From an uncultured bacterium (GTDB lineage: Bacteria; Cyanobacteriota; Vampirovibrionia; Gastranaerophilales; Gastranaerophilaceae), in NCBI GenBank assembly GCA_949299435.1, contig CASGAK010000106.1:1-22180 (forward strand): DNA of 22,180 bases. The letters run 5' to 3'. Position numbers and translations under genes: made by a program. The notes below the pieces were generated by a model. It worked only from the letters and a program-made list of their open reading frames with translations, did no database searches and had not been told where the DNA came from. Of this stretch, positions 1 to 7,719 are shown in pieces. Each line of letters opens with the position of its first letter. Positions within the stretch are counted from its first letter, which is position 1.

Positions 1-490
1 CCTCTTTCAAGTCTGGCTTGAGTTCTATTACTTTTGAATAATCCTTTACGGCTGATTTAAAATCAGAACAAAAAGATTGTTCATCATCTTCAAACATAGA
101 AATTTTTGGCTTATTTTGAAGATTAGCACGTTCATAATAAAGTTTGTAATTATTAGGATTTTGTTTAATTTTTTCATTCAAATTATTCAATCTGGTAAGA
201 CAATCAACAGCTTCGTCCATATCTTCTAAATATGGTTCATTTTTAGAATGAATAAGTTTTCTTATACTTACAAGTGTTTTCATATCCTCAAGAGAATTTT
301 TAACATCACCGTTTTCAAATCTGCTAACAGCTCTTATGTATAAAACTCTATCAAGTTCGGTATAAGCATTTGCAAGCTGTTGTGAATCGGGAAGATTTTC
401 TTTTTTTAGGTTGTTAAAAACAATAAAAGAATTGAAAATAATAAAGATTGTAATAGAACCTGCAAGAAACCAAAATATATTTTTTTTCAT
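1..490 (-). CDS. Membrane-anchored TPR-like protein, C-terminus cut by the window edge
   Basis: Reading the minus strand from the ATG at 490 gives an open frame of about 163 codons with no stop before the window edge, so the gene is partial. The start is supported by a GAGGAG ribosome site four bases upstream. Residues about 5-25 form one hydrophobic segment after MKKN, a likely uncleaved signal anchor, so the rest should lie outside the cytoplasmic membrane. The remainder is charged and helical. The last visible stretch (KDYSKVIELKPDLKE) matches the helix B end of a TPR repeat, preceded by YKLYYERANLQ, which fits helix A. It lies 59 bases downstream of thrS with a terminator hairpin in between and no clear promoter of its own, so it may depend on read-through. 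Function unknown; TPR proteins usually serve as protein-binding scaffolds. Confidence 0.75.
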   Translation of the reverse strand, partial: MKKNIFWFLAGSITIFIIFNSFIVFNNLKKENLPDSQQLANAYTELDRVLYIRAVSRFENGDVKNSLEDMKTLVSIRKLIHSKNEPYLEDMDEAVDCLTRLNNLNEKIKQNPNNYKLYYERANLQNKPKISMFEDDEQSFCSDFKSAVKDYSKVIELKPDLKE

Positions 491-510
491 TATTCTCCTC
501 ATATTGAAAA

Positions 511-539
511 AAAGGACGGCAATTAAATTGCCGTCCTTT
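511..539 (-). terminator. Rho-independent terminator after thrS
   Basis: A perfect 14-base inverted repeat (AAAGGACGGCAATT and its complement, one central base) lies 11 bases past the thrS stop. On the minus strand it is followed by a run of seven T residues, the layout of an intrinsic terminator. It stands directly in front of the ribosome site of the next minus-strand gene. Confidence 0.85.
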
Positions 540-549
540 AAAAATAAAT

Positions 550-2355
550 TCATGCTTTTACAAACTCTTTAGCGAATGATTCGGATTTTCGAGTCTTAAT
601 TTCATCTTCAACTTTTGAGATAAATTCATCAACACTCATAACTCCTACTTGTCCGATACCGCGAGCACGTACTGCAACGGAATTTGCTTCAATTTCTTTG
701 TCACCGATTACGCAGACATAAGGAATTTTCTTATCTTGCAGACTTTCTCTGATTTTGTAATTCATACTCTCAGATCTGTCATCAAGTTTTGCTCTTATAC
801 CTGCAGCACGCATTTGTTTGTATACTTTTTCGGCGAAATCAGCGTGTTTTTCGTTAGAAATCGGCACAATAGCAACTTGAGTAGGAGCAAGCCAAGTCGG
901 GAATGCACCTGCATAATGCTCAATCAAAATACCATGGAATCTTTCCATAGATCCGAAAATTACTCTGTGAAGCATTACAGGAGTTTTCATAGAGCCGTCT
1001 TTGTCTTGGTATTTGATATCGAATCTTTCAGGCAAATTAAAGTCAAGCTGAATAGTAGCACATTGCCAAGTTCTGCCAATTGCATCTTTTACTTTGAAGT
1101 CAATCTTCGGTCCGTAGAATGCACCATCACCTTCGTTTATATCATATTTCATGCCACGTCTATCCATAGCCTCTTTTAGACCGGCTTCAGCTCTGTTCCA
1201 ATTTTCAATTTCTCCAACAAAACTTTCAGGTCTTGTTGATAATTCAACTTCAAAATTCATATTGAATATTGCCATTGTATCAGCAACAAAGTCGATAATT
1301 TCATTAATTTCATCAACTAACTGCTCAGGAGTACAGAATACGTGAGCATCGTCTTGAGTGAACCCTTGCACGCGAGTGAGTCCTGCAAGTGCTCCTGATT
1401 TTTCTTTTCTGTATACTGTACCTAATTCTGCCATTCTCAAAGGCAATGAGCGGTATGAATGTCTGTTTGCTTGATAAATCAATATATGGAATGGACAATT
1501 CATTGGTTTTAAAATAAATTGTTCATCAGAATCTTCATCTTTTTGAATAAAGAACATATTTTCACGATAATGGTCAGCATGTCCTGAAATTTCCCACAAT
1601 TTTGATTTTGCAATGTGAGGAGTATTTACGATTACATAACCGCGTTTTCTATGCTCTGATCTCCAGTAATTTTCGATTTCTTCTCTAACAATAGCAAGAT
1701 TAGGGTGCCATAGTACAAGTCCGCCACCTAATTCTTCTCTTGTAGAGAACAAATCCAATTGAGTACCTAATTTTCTGTGATCACGTTTTTCTGCTTCTTC
1801 CACAAATGTCAAATAAGCCTGCAAATCCTCTTTATTCCAATATGCAGTCGCATAAATTCTTTGAAGCATTTTATTTTTTTCATTACCTCTCCAGTATGCA
1901 CCTGCAACTTTTAACAATTTAATTGCATTAGCTTTGATAAAAGAAGTATTCGGAATATGAGGTCCAGCACAAAGGTCATTAAATAGGACATTGCCATTTT
2001 TATCCTTTGTTAAATACAAAGTCGGATTGTCGTTTTTGTGTTCTTCCAAAAGCTCCGCTTTGTAAATTTCACCCTCAGCTTTAAATTCAGCAATTTGTTT
2101 GTCCACATCAGGAATTACATATTTTTCGAAAGAAAGATTTTGTTTAATAATATTTTTCATTTCTTCTTCAATTTTACCTAGGTCATCTTCAGTGAAAGCA
2201 TGCCCATCAGTCAAATCGAAATCGTAGTAAAATCCGCTGTCAGTAGCAGGTCCGATAGCTAACTTTGCTTGTGGGAACAGCTTTTGAACAGCTTGAGCCA
2301 TGATGTGAGAGCAAGAGTGTCTTAGAACTCTTAAAGTTTCGTTGTTTTTTTCCAT
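550..2355 (-). CDS. thrS: Threonyl-tRNA synthetase without TGS domain
   Basis: Charges tRNA-Thr with threonine in the cytoplasm. The 601-residue protein starts directly in the editing (N2) domain: H13xxxH17, with C129 and H133 of the CAGPH motif completing the usual editing site. The class II catalytic core follows, with the zinc ligands C287 (NCPFH), H338 (DDAH) and H463 (LHR), motif 2 around RMAELGTVYRKEKSG (308-321), and motif 3 GSMERF at 468-473. The C-terminal anticodon-binding domain runs from about 490. The usual N-terminal TGS domain of about 60 residues is absent; no in-frame upstream extension is needed, because the ATG at 2355 has an AAAGGAT ribosome site. I recall cyanobacterial ThrRS proteins starting the same way, from memory only. 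The gene is monocistronic or leads into the partial TPR gene after a terminator. Confidence 0.97.
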   Translation of the reverse strand: MEKNNETLRVLRHSCSHIMAQAVQKLFPQAKLAIGPATDSGFYYDFDLTDGHAFTEDDLGKIEEEMKNIIKQNLSFEKYVIPDVDKQIAEFKAEGEIYKAELLEEHKNDNPTLYLTKDKNGNVLFNDLCAGPHIPNTSFIKANAIKLLKVAGAYWRGNEKNKMLQRIYATAYWNKEDLQAYLTFVEEAEKRDHRKLGTQLDLFSTREELGGGLVLWHPNLAIVREEIENYWRSEHRKRGYVIVNTPHIAKSKLWEISGHADHYRENMFFIQKDEDSDEQFILKPMNCPFHILIYQANRHSYRSLPLRMAELGTVYRKEKSGALAGLTRVQGFTQDDAHVFCTPEQLVDEINEIIDFVADTMAIFNMNFEVELSTRPESFVGEIENWNRAEAGLKEAMDRRGMKYDINEGDGAFYGPKIDFKVKDAIGRTWQCATIQLDFNLPERFDIKYQDKDGSMKTPVMLHRVIFGSMERFHGILIEHYAGAFPTWLAPTQVAIVPISNEKHADFAEKVYKQMRAAGIRAKLDDRSESMNYKIRESLQDKKIPYVCVIGDKEIEANSVAVRARGIGQVGVMSVDEFISKVEDEIKTRKSESFAKEFVKA

Positions 2356-2403
2356 TTTTATCCTTTCTATTTCAATCGATAACCCTCGAAAGAAATTCTA
2401 CAA

Positions 2404-2417
2404 GGGGCGGATCCCCC
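2404..2417 (-). other. GC-rich hairpin in the thrS leader
   Basis: The 14-base stretch GGGGCGGATCCCCC is almost all G and C within very AT-rich intergenic DNA. In the thrS transcript it can form a four-pair G/C stem with a six-base loop, about 50 bases before the start codon. It could act in translational control of thrS, as leader structures do in some other bacteria, but no tRNA-Thr mimicry or T-box signature is visible. Confidence 0.3.
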
Positions 2418-2434
2418 AAACTAACTACATTAAA

Positions 2435-2463
2435 AGTCTAACACCGATAAATTTTTATTACAA
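2435..2463 (-). promoter_or_regulatory. Possible thrS promoter
   Basis: Read on the minus strand, TTGTAA (2463-2458) is followed after 17 bases by TAGACT (2440-2435). Each box matches the sigma-70 consensus at four of six positions, so this is only a moderate candidate. It would give a leader of roughly 70 bases that contains the GC-rich hairpin. Confidence 0.3.
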
Positions 2464-2530
2464 GTTTATTATTTTAGACAAGTACTTAACAAAAAGTAAC
2501 AGGTATTATCAGAAGTTTTTATGTTTATTG

Positions 2531-2536
2531 TAGAAT
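2531..2536 (+). promoter_or_regulatory. Possible -10 box for ssb
   Basis: TAGAAT matches the -10 consensus at five of six positions and lies 52 bases before the ssb ATG. No good -35 box is seen at the expected distance, so this is weak. Confidence 0.2.
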
Positions 2537-2588
2537 AATTGGTAAGTAATACTAACCGTTTCAACAGACAAAATGGAAAGAGGTTTTA

Positions 2589-2924
2589 ATGAACACAGCA
2601 ACATTAGTAGGCAGAGTAGGAAGAGATGCCGAAATCAGATATTTTGAATCCGGCAAAGTAAAAGCACAGTTTTCACTTGCGGTAAACCGCTGGGATTCAA
2701 AGACAAAAACAGAAGTAACCGACTGGTTCAACATTGACGTGTGGGACAAGCTGGCAGAATTTGCAGGAGAATACGTAAAAAAAGGTATACAAGTTGCAGT
2801 AGATGGCAGAATCGGTCAAAACAAATGGACAGACAAAGCTACAGGCAACGATCGTGAGTCATTTTTTGTAATAGCAAACAGCATAAGATTGCTGGGCTCT
2901 AAAAGAGATGCAGAAGTATTATGA
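2589..2924 (+). CDS. ssb: Single-stranded DNA-binding protein, short form
   Basis: Binds single-stranded DNA during replication, repair and recombination. The 111 residues make one OB fold: the N-terminal MNTATLVGRVGRDAEIRY strand, the FSLAVNRW core (28-35), the TDWFNIDVWDKLAEFAGEYVKKG region (44-66) and the VDGRIGQNKW strand (71-80) are all typical. It ends soon after the fold at KRDAEVL. There is no flexible tail and no acidic DDDIPF-type tip of the kind that recruits partner proteins in E. coli. The start has an AAAGAGG site five bases upstream. The stop overlaps the ATG of the next gene (ATGA), implying co-translation with a sugar-acid kinase, an unusual partner. Whether it is the main replicative SSB or an accessory copy cannot be told from this window. 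Confidence 0.9.
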   Translation: MNTATLVGRVGRDAEIRYFESGKVKAQFSLAVNRWDSKTKTEVTDWFNIDVWDKLAEFAGEYVKKGIQVAVDGRIGQNKWTDKATGNDRESFFVIANSIRLLGSKRDAEVL

Positions 2925-4228
2925 TTATTAACTCTAGTATATCAGGAATTATAGCTGATGATTTAACCGGTGCAAATGATACTGCACTACAATTTCATTT
3001 GCATGGAGCAAATACTCAAATTCTTCTGAATAGTGAAGTAGAGCCTATGGATATAAAAACAACACAAACTTGGGCTCTTTCTACTGAAACTCGAAACGTT
3101 GATCCTGAGACTGCTTATCATGCAGTCAAAGAAGCAACTCAAACTCTTGTTGAAAAATTAAAACCCGATTATTTTTATAAAAAAATTGACTCTACCGTAA
3201 GAGGTAATATTGCAATAGAAGTTCTAGCAATGCTTGAAGTTTTGGAATGGGACGCAGCGGTAATAATACCTGCATTTCCTTCTGAAGGTCGTGTAACTAT
3301 AGGAGGATATCATCTTTTAAAAGGAATTCCGATTGAAAGAACTGAAATGGCAAGGGATCCGCATTCTCCGATTAGGGAATCTCACCTTCCAACACTTTTA
3401 AAAAGCCAACTGGATCAAAGTTATGAACACCTTGTAGGTTCTATTGAATTAAAGACCGTAATGAAAGGTGCAGGACCTGTTTTAATGAAATTAAATGAAC
3501 TGATTAAAGCAGGTAAAAAACTTATTGTAATTGATGCCGTATCGACTACAGATATTGAGCAGGTAATTTTAGCAACCAATAAATCAGAATATAATATATT
3601 ACCTACAGGCACTGCAGCAACTGCTCAAGTGTTGAGTGATTTATGGTATTCAGATTTAGAGCCTGCTCAAATTAACAATACTATTCCTGAATTACCTAAG
3701 CTGGTAGTTTCTGGAAGTGCTACGGAAATTACAGCAAAACAAATAAAAAGGCTTGAAGAATCCGATGAATTTGATAATACTTTATTTATTGAAATTGATT
3801 TGAAAAATATTATAAATTGGGAATTCGATGAAATTACAGAACGAATAGCTAACAATCTTGTACAAAATAATATTGTAGTAGTACATACATCAAATTTAAT
3901 AATGGATTTTGACGGATTTTCAGAAGAACTTCTAAATGCAGAATTAACAAAATCTCAATTAGCAAGTTTAATAACTGATTATTTAGCAGAGCTTACCAAA
4001 AGAGTAACTTTAAAAAGAGATTTTATTTTAATTTTACTTGGCGGTGAGACTGCATACAAATGTTGCGAAGCTATCGGAGCAACACAATTACAATTAATAG
4101 ATGAAGTTGCCCCTGCAATTGCACTTTCACTTGATCACAATGCTCAATGGATTATTACCAAGTCTGGAAACCTTGGCGGAATAAACACACTTATTGATAT
4201 TTTAAAATATTTTGAGCATCATGAGTAA
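2921..4228 (+). CDS. Four-carbon acid sugar kinase family protein (formerly DUF1537)
   Basis: Predicted ATP-dependent kinase for an acid sugar such as threonate or erythronate. The N-terminal domain has DDLTGAND (13-20), KKIDSTVRGN (87-96), PAFPSEGR (117-124) and a conserved RDPHSP segment (145-150), all typical of the family. The C-terminal nucleotide-binding domain carries GGETA (374-378) and KSGNLGG (414-420). Length (435) is normal. In known pathways this kinase phosphorylates D-threonate or D-erythronate at O4, and a PdxA-type dehydrogenase then oxidises and decarboxylates the product to dihydroxyacetone phosphate; such a dehydrogenase gene follows here after 70 bases. The start ATG overlaps the ssb stop. 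Substrate cannot be assigned from sequence, and no isomerase, transporter or regulator that would narrow it lies nearby. Confidence 0.88.
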   Translation: MIINSSISGIIADDLTGANDTALQFHLHGANTQILLNSEVEPMDIKTTQTWALSTETRNVDPETAYHAVKEATQTLVEKLKPDYFYKKIDSTVRGNIAIEVLAMLEVLEWDAAVIIPAFPSEGRVTIGGYHLLKGIPIERTEMARDPHSPIRESHLPTLLKSQLDQSYEHLVGSIELKTVMKGAGPVLMKLNELIKAGKKLIVIDAVSTTDIEQVILATNKSEYNILPTGTAATAQVLSDLWYSDLEPAQINNTIPELPKLVVSGSATEITAKQIKRLEESDEFDNTLFIEIDLKNIINWEFDEITERIANNLVQNNIVVVHTSNLIMDFDGFSEELLNAELTKSQLASLITDYLAELTKRVTLKRDFILILLGGETAYKCCEAIGATQLQLIDEVAPAIALSLDHNAQWIITKSGNLGGINTLIDILKYFEHHE

Positions 4229-4298
4229 GTGTTTTAAATTTACAAAAATTGGGTAAAATATAAAAAAACTCTTTAAAAATTTGTGGGAAGGGGGCATC

Positions 4299-5213
4299 AT
4301 GAATAAAATCGCAATTACAACAGGCGATCCTAACGGTATAGGGGCTGAAATTACAATAAAAGCACTTAACAAACTAAAAGATGAAAATGCACATATTATA
4401 ATAATTTCAAACAAAAAAGTACTTGACTTTTATGGCAAACTTGATAGAAATTATGAGATAATTGAAATTCCTTATAATACAGAGATTACACCAGGAAAAG
4501 CTACTGCTGAAAGCGGGGAATTTGCTTATCAATGCATAATGAAGGCTATTGAAATAAAACCTGATGCTATAGTTACTGCACCTATAGCAAAGAATGCATT
4601 GTATATGGCAGGACATAAATTTAACGGGCATACTGAAATTTTTCAAAAATATCTTGCTCATGACGGACAAAAAGCTGAGATGCTTTTTATTGCAAAAGAT
4701 TTTCGAGTCCTGCTTCTAACCCGACATTGTGCTCTGAAAGATGTTATATTAGATAAAGATACCGTAATTGAAAAAATAACAAAACTCCAAGAATTTTTCA
4801 ATGAAAAGTTTGGAATAGCCGCACCTAAATTTGCCCTGTGCGGATTCAATCCACACTCAGGTGAAGATGGAATATTAGGAATGGAAGAACTTGAAATTTT
4901 AAATCCAGCAGTAAAAGCTCTAAGATCAAAAGGAATCAATATCACATACCCATTACCTGCAGATACTTTGTTCATCGAAGCTGCTAAGTGTTATTTCTCT
5001 AATAAAAGTCTTCCCTACGACTGCTATATTGCAAACTATCACGATCAAGGTCTTATTCCAATAAAAACAGTCGCTGGTGATGAAACAGTTAATATGACAA
5101 TCGGATTGGATATTATAAGGACCTCTCCAGGTCATGGTACCGCCTTTGATATTGCTGGCAAAAATCTCGCAAGAGAAGACGGTATGATTTCAGCAATTAA
5201 CGCTGTATTGTAG
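4299..5213 (+). CDS. PdxA-family 4-phosphate dehydrogenase (PdxA or PdxA2 type)
   Basis: NAD-dependent, metal-dependent oxidative decarboxylase of the PdxA family, either 4-hydroxythreonine-4-phosphate dehydrogenase (vitamin B6 synthesis) or the PdxA2 type acting on threonate/erythronate 4-phosphate. The N-terminus ITTGDPNGIGAE and the motifs TAPIAK (93-98), GHTE (110-113), NPHSGE (184-189), NYHDQGLIPIK (246-256) and SPGHGTAFDIAG are family hallmarks. The three metal-ligand histidines appear to be H143, H186 and H248. I chose the ATG at 4299 because it follows a GGGAAGGGGG ribosome site; a TTG at 4281 would place that site inside the gene. The preceding acid-sugar kinase gene favours the catabolic PdxA2 role, but B6 synthesis stays open because no pdxJ is in view. 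Confidence 0.88.
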   Translation: MNKIAITTGDPNGIGAEITIKALNKLKDENAHIIIISNKKVLDFYGKLDRNYEIIEIPYNTEITPGKATAESGEFAYQCIMKAIEIKPDAIVTAPIAKNALYMAGHKFNGHTEIFQKYLAHDGQKAEMLFIAKDFRVLLLTRHCALKDVILDKDTVIEKITKLQEFFNEKFGIAAPKFALCGFNPHSGEDGILGMEELEILNPAVKALRSKGINITYPLPADTLFIEAAKCYFSNKSLPYDCYIANYHDQGLIPIKTVAGDETVNMTIGLDIIRTSPGHGTAFDIAGKNLAREDGMISAINAVL

Positions 5214-5266
5214 CAATAGGCTAAGGCATTATTTAATATGATACATTCAAATTCAATACATATTAC

Positions 5267-5297
5267 AAAAGACCGCCTTTAAACAAGACGGTCTTTT
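5267..5297. terminator. Shared terminator between pdxA-like gene and secF
   Basis: A 13-base stem (AAAAGACCGCCTT with AAGACGGTCTTTT, five-base loop) lies between two convergent genes. It has one imperfect pair, which is C-A in plus-strand RNA but a G-U wobble in minus-strand RNA, so the minus-strand hairpin should be a little more stable. T runs of four close each side. Confidence 0.75.
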
Positions 5298-5315
5298 AAA
5301 TTCATCAATAAATTT

Positions 5316-6302
5316 TTACGCAGCAATTTGTTTTGGTGTATTTTTCTTATCGTTCCAAAAATCAACAAGCATTGAGCAGAAGAAAATTGAAGAATAAGTT
5401 CCGATAATAATACCTATAATCATTGCTAAAACAAAATCTCTTGTAGTTACACCGCCCCACAAATAAAGAGCTAATAATGTAATCAATGTAGTTAATGATG
5501 TATTGATACTTCTTGTCAAAGTTTGATTTACAGAGGCATCAACAATATCACCGAAAGACATTTTCTTAGAATAATATCTCAAGTTTTCACGAATTCTGTC
5601 AAATACAACAATTGTATCGTGAACGGAGAAACCGATTACAGTCAATATTGCAGTGATAAAAAGCCCGTCAATCTGAACATTATATACAAGACCTAAAATT
5701 GAAAACACTCCGCATACAAATATTACATCATGCAACACCCCTAAAATAGCAGCAAGTGCATAATCAAATCTAAATCTGAATGACAGATAAGCAACAATTC
5801 CTAAAAATGCAAGAGTTAAAGCTATTAAAGAATTTTTGAATAATTCTTTTCCCATTGTAGGACCGACTGAACTGACAGACATCAATTCCGGATTGTTATA
5901 CTGCTCTGACATAATTGATGTGATTGTTTCTTCATCATTAGAATCTTTATCAATAAATTTTGTTCTGACAGAAATTATTGACTGAATTTCTGATTTTGTA
6001 TTTTTTTGCTGATCATTATTTACATTCAAAATTTGAAGATAAGGATTTTCAATACCTTTTTCTTCCAAATTAGCTCTGGTCTGAGCCAAATCAGTATTTG
6101 TAACCTTATTTTCAATACCATATTGCAAAATAGTACCACCGGTATAATCAATACCGACTTTCATCGGAGCATGATTTTGGTATGTAACTGAAGAATAAAT
6201 CATCGCGATAATACCCGGCACCAAAAGGATAGTCGTTAAAGCCATCCACCACCATCTGTATTTTACAACATGTACCAAATGTTTTCTGCCTGTATTTAAC
6301 AT
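5316..6302 (-). CDS. secF: Protein translocase subunit SecF
   Basis: Inner-membrane partner of SecD that uses the proton gradient to aid late steps of Sec-dependent export. The 328-residue protein has an N-terminal membrane segment (about 18-38), then the characteristic VGIDYTGGT motif (49-57) at the start of the periplasmic domain. After VGPTMGKEL comes the five-segment membrane block, including FRFRFDYALAAI, GVLHDV and the conserved GFSVHDTIVVFDRIREN stretch. Length agrees with the family. It sits 36 bases downstream of secD with a short AAAGGT ribosome site, so the two are surely cotranscribed. A hairpin terminator follows. Confidence 0.96.
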   Translation of the reverse strand: MLNTGRKHLVHVVKYRWWWMALTTILLVPGIIAMIYSSVTYQNHAPMKVGIDYTGGTILQYGIENKVTNTDLAQTRANLEEKGIENPYLQILNVNNDQQKNTKSEIQSIISVRTKFIDKDSNDEETITSIMSEQYNNPELMSVSSVGPTMGKELFKNSLIALTLAFLGIVAYLSFRFRFDYALAAILGVLHDVIFVCGVFSILGLVYNVQIDGLFITAILTVIGFSVHDTIVVFDRIRENLRYYSKKMSFGDIVDASVNQTLTRSINTSLTTLITLLALYLWGGVTTRDFVLAMIIGIIIGTYSSIFFCSMLVDFWNDKKNTPKQIAA

Positions 6303-6338
6303 TTTTTATTTACCTTTCTATTAATTGCCTTAACCTGA

Positions 6339-7646
6339 CTAATCCAATATACCGAAACGAGCTTTTTCACGCTGAGTTTCTGCAGCCTGATAACTTGCAC
6401 CGATTTCTTCTTTTTTCAACCCGAACAATCCGGGGTGTTTCAACTCTCCAGTACCGAAAATCAAATGCATAAAATTCCTAGTAACCGTAATTGCTGAGAA
6501 CATAGATACCATAACACCTAAAGCCAGTGTTAAAGCAAAACCTTTAACAACACTTGTACCTAAAAGGTAAAGTATCACACAAGTAATAATTGTTGTCATA
6601 TTTGAATCAAAAATACTTGTAAATGCTCTATCGAATCCTGAATTAATAGCTGTGAAAAGATTTCTGCCTGCTCTTAATTCTTCCTTGGTTCTTTCAAAAA
6701 TAAGTATATTTGCATCAACTGCCATACCTATTGAAAGAATAAAACCTGCAATACCCGCAAGTGTTAATGTGACAGGAATTGTCTTAAATAGAGCAAATAA
6801 TATTAAACTATATATAATAAGAGCAATATCCGCAATTAATCCGGGCACATGATAGAACACTATCATAAATATCATAACTGCAGCCAATCCGATAATACCT
6901 GCTTTTTTAGATGCAGCAATACTGTCAGCACCTAAAGTAGGTCCTACTGTATTTTCTTCAACGATTTCAGCAGGCACAGGAAGAGCACCGGCATTAAGTA
7001 AATCAACCATTCTTTGAGCTTCATCATAAGCAAATCCGCTGTCCCCGCCTGAAATTTGAGCATTACCGCCATAAATAGGTTCTCTAATTACAGGAGCTGA
7101 CTGCAATTCACCGTCAAAGAAAATTGCCATTTGCTGGTCCACAAGTGCTTCAGTTAATTCTGCGAATTTCTTTGCACCCTCTGCATTAAATTCTAATGAT
7201 ACAACCCACTGTCCTGAAGAATCGGTTGTTAATTGAGATTTTGATAAATCTTTACCTGTCAAACCTGTAGGTTCCCAAGTAACTATACCTTTTTCAACTT
7301 TACCAGGTTTTTTAAACTCTAATTGAGCTGTCTCCCCGATAAATGCTTTTGCTTCTTTCAAATCTGTAACTGCAGGAATTTCTACAAGTAACCTTTTATC
7401 TCCTACCTGTTGTACTATAGTTTCCGCAACTCCCAACTTATTTACTCTTTGCTCAATCGCAAATTGCAAATGACTCATTGTCTCAGGAGTAATTTCTTTT
7501 ACCTGATCAGTCGTTTGTGCTTCAAGAACTAATCTTGATCCTCCGACCAAATCAAGTCCGAGCTTTGTAGGTTTTAAAATTATTACGGCAATAGAAGCTA
7601 TCACAATCGCCGCAATTACCCAGAACATAATAATTTTGTTTTTCAC
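6339..7646 (-). CDS. secD: Protein translocase subunit SecD
   Basis: Membrane protein that works with SecF and SecYEG to pull exported proteins through and release them outside the membrane. The 435-residue chain has a first membrane segment (about 5-24), the LGLDLVGGSRLVLE motif (29-42), a periplasmic domain, and a five-segment membrane block with GMAVDANILIFER in its fourth helix. It is much shorter than E. coli SecD (615) because the periplasmic region is compact, as is common outside the proteobacteria. The start is a GTG at 7646 with an AGAGG site nine bases upstream; no ATG in a comparable position fits. It follows dapA by 73 bases, probably in the same transcript. Confidence 0.96.
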   Translation of the reverse strand: MKNKIIMFWVIAAIVIASIAVIILKPTKLGLDLVGGSRLVLEAQTTDQVKEITPETMSHLQFAIEQRVNKLGVAETIVQQVGDKRLLVEIPAVTDLKEAKAFIGETAQLEFKKPGKVEKGIVTWEPTGLTGKDLSKSQLTTDSSGQWVVSLEFNAEGAKKFAELTEALVDQQMAIFFDGELQSAPVIREPIYGGNAQISGGDSGFAYDEAQRMVDLLNAGALPVPAEIVEENTVGPTLGADSIAASKKAGIIGLAAVMIFMIVFYHVPGLIADIALIIYSLILFALFKTIPVTLTLAGIAGFILSIGMAVDANILIFERTKEELRAGRNLFTAINSGFDRAFTSIFDSNMTTIITCVILYLLGTSVVKGFALTLALGVMVSMFSAITVTRNFMHLIFGTGELKHPGLFGLKKEEIGASYQAAETQREKARFGILD

Positions 7647-7719
7647 TTTTTTATTCCTCTTTAATATCTGTTATTATATTTTCATATTTTATTTCAAAAA
7701 ATAAAACTTCCACACAGCC

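Noticed and set aside
649..1179. 176-codon open frame on the plus strand
   Set aside because: It lies wholly antisense to thrS, has no family features, and its composition is explained by the clear gene on the other strand.
2356..2500. T-box or tRNA-like element in the thrS leader
   Set aside because: No T-box core sequence, specifier loop or cloverleaf could be found; only a short GC hairpin is present.
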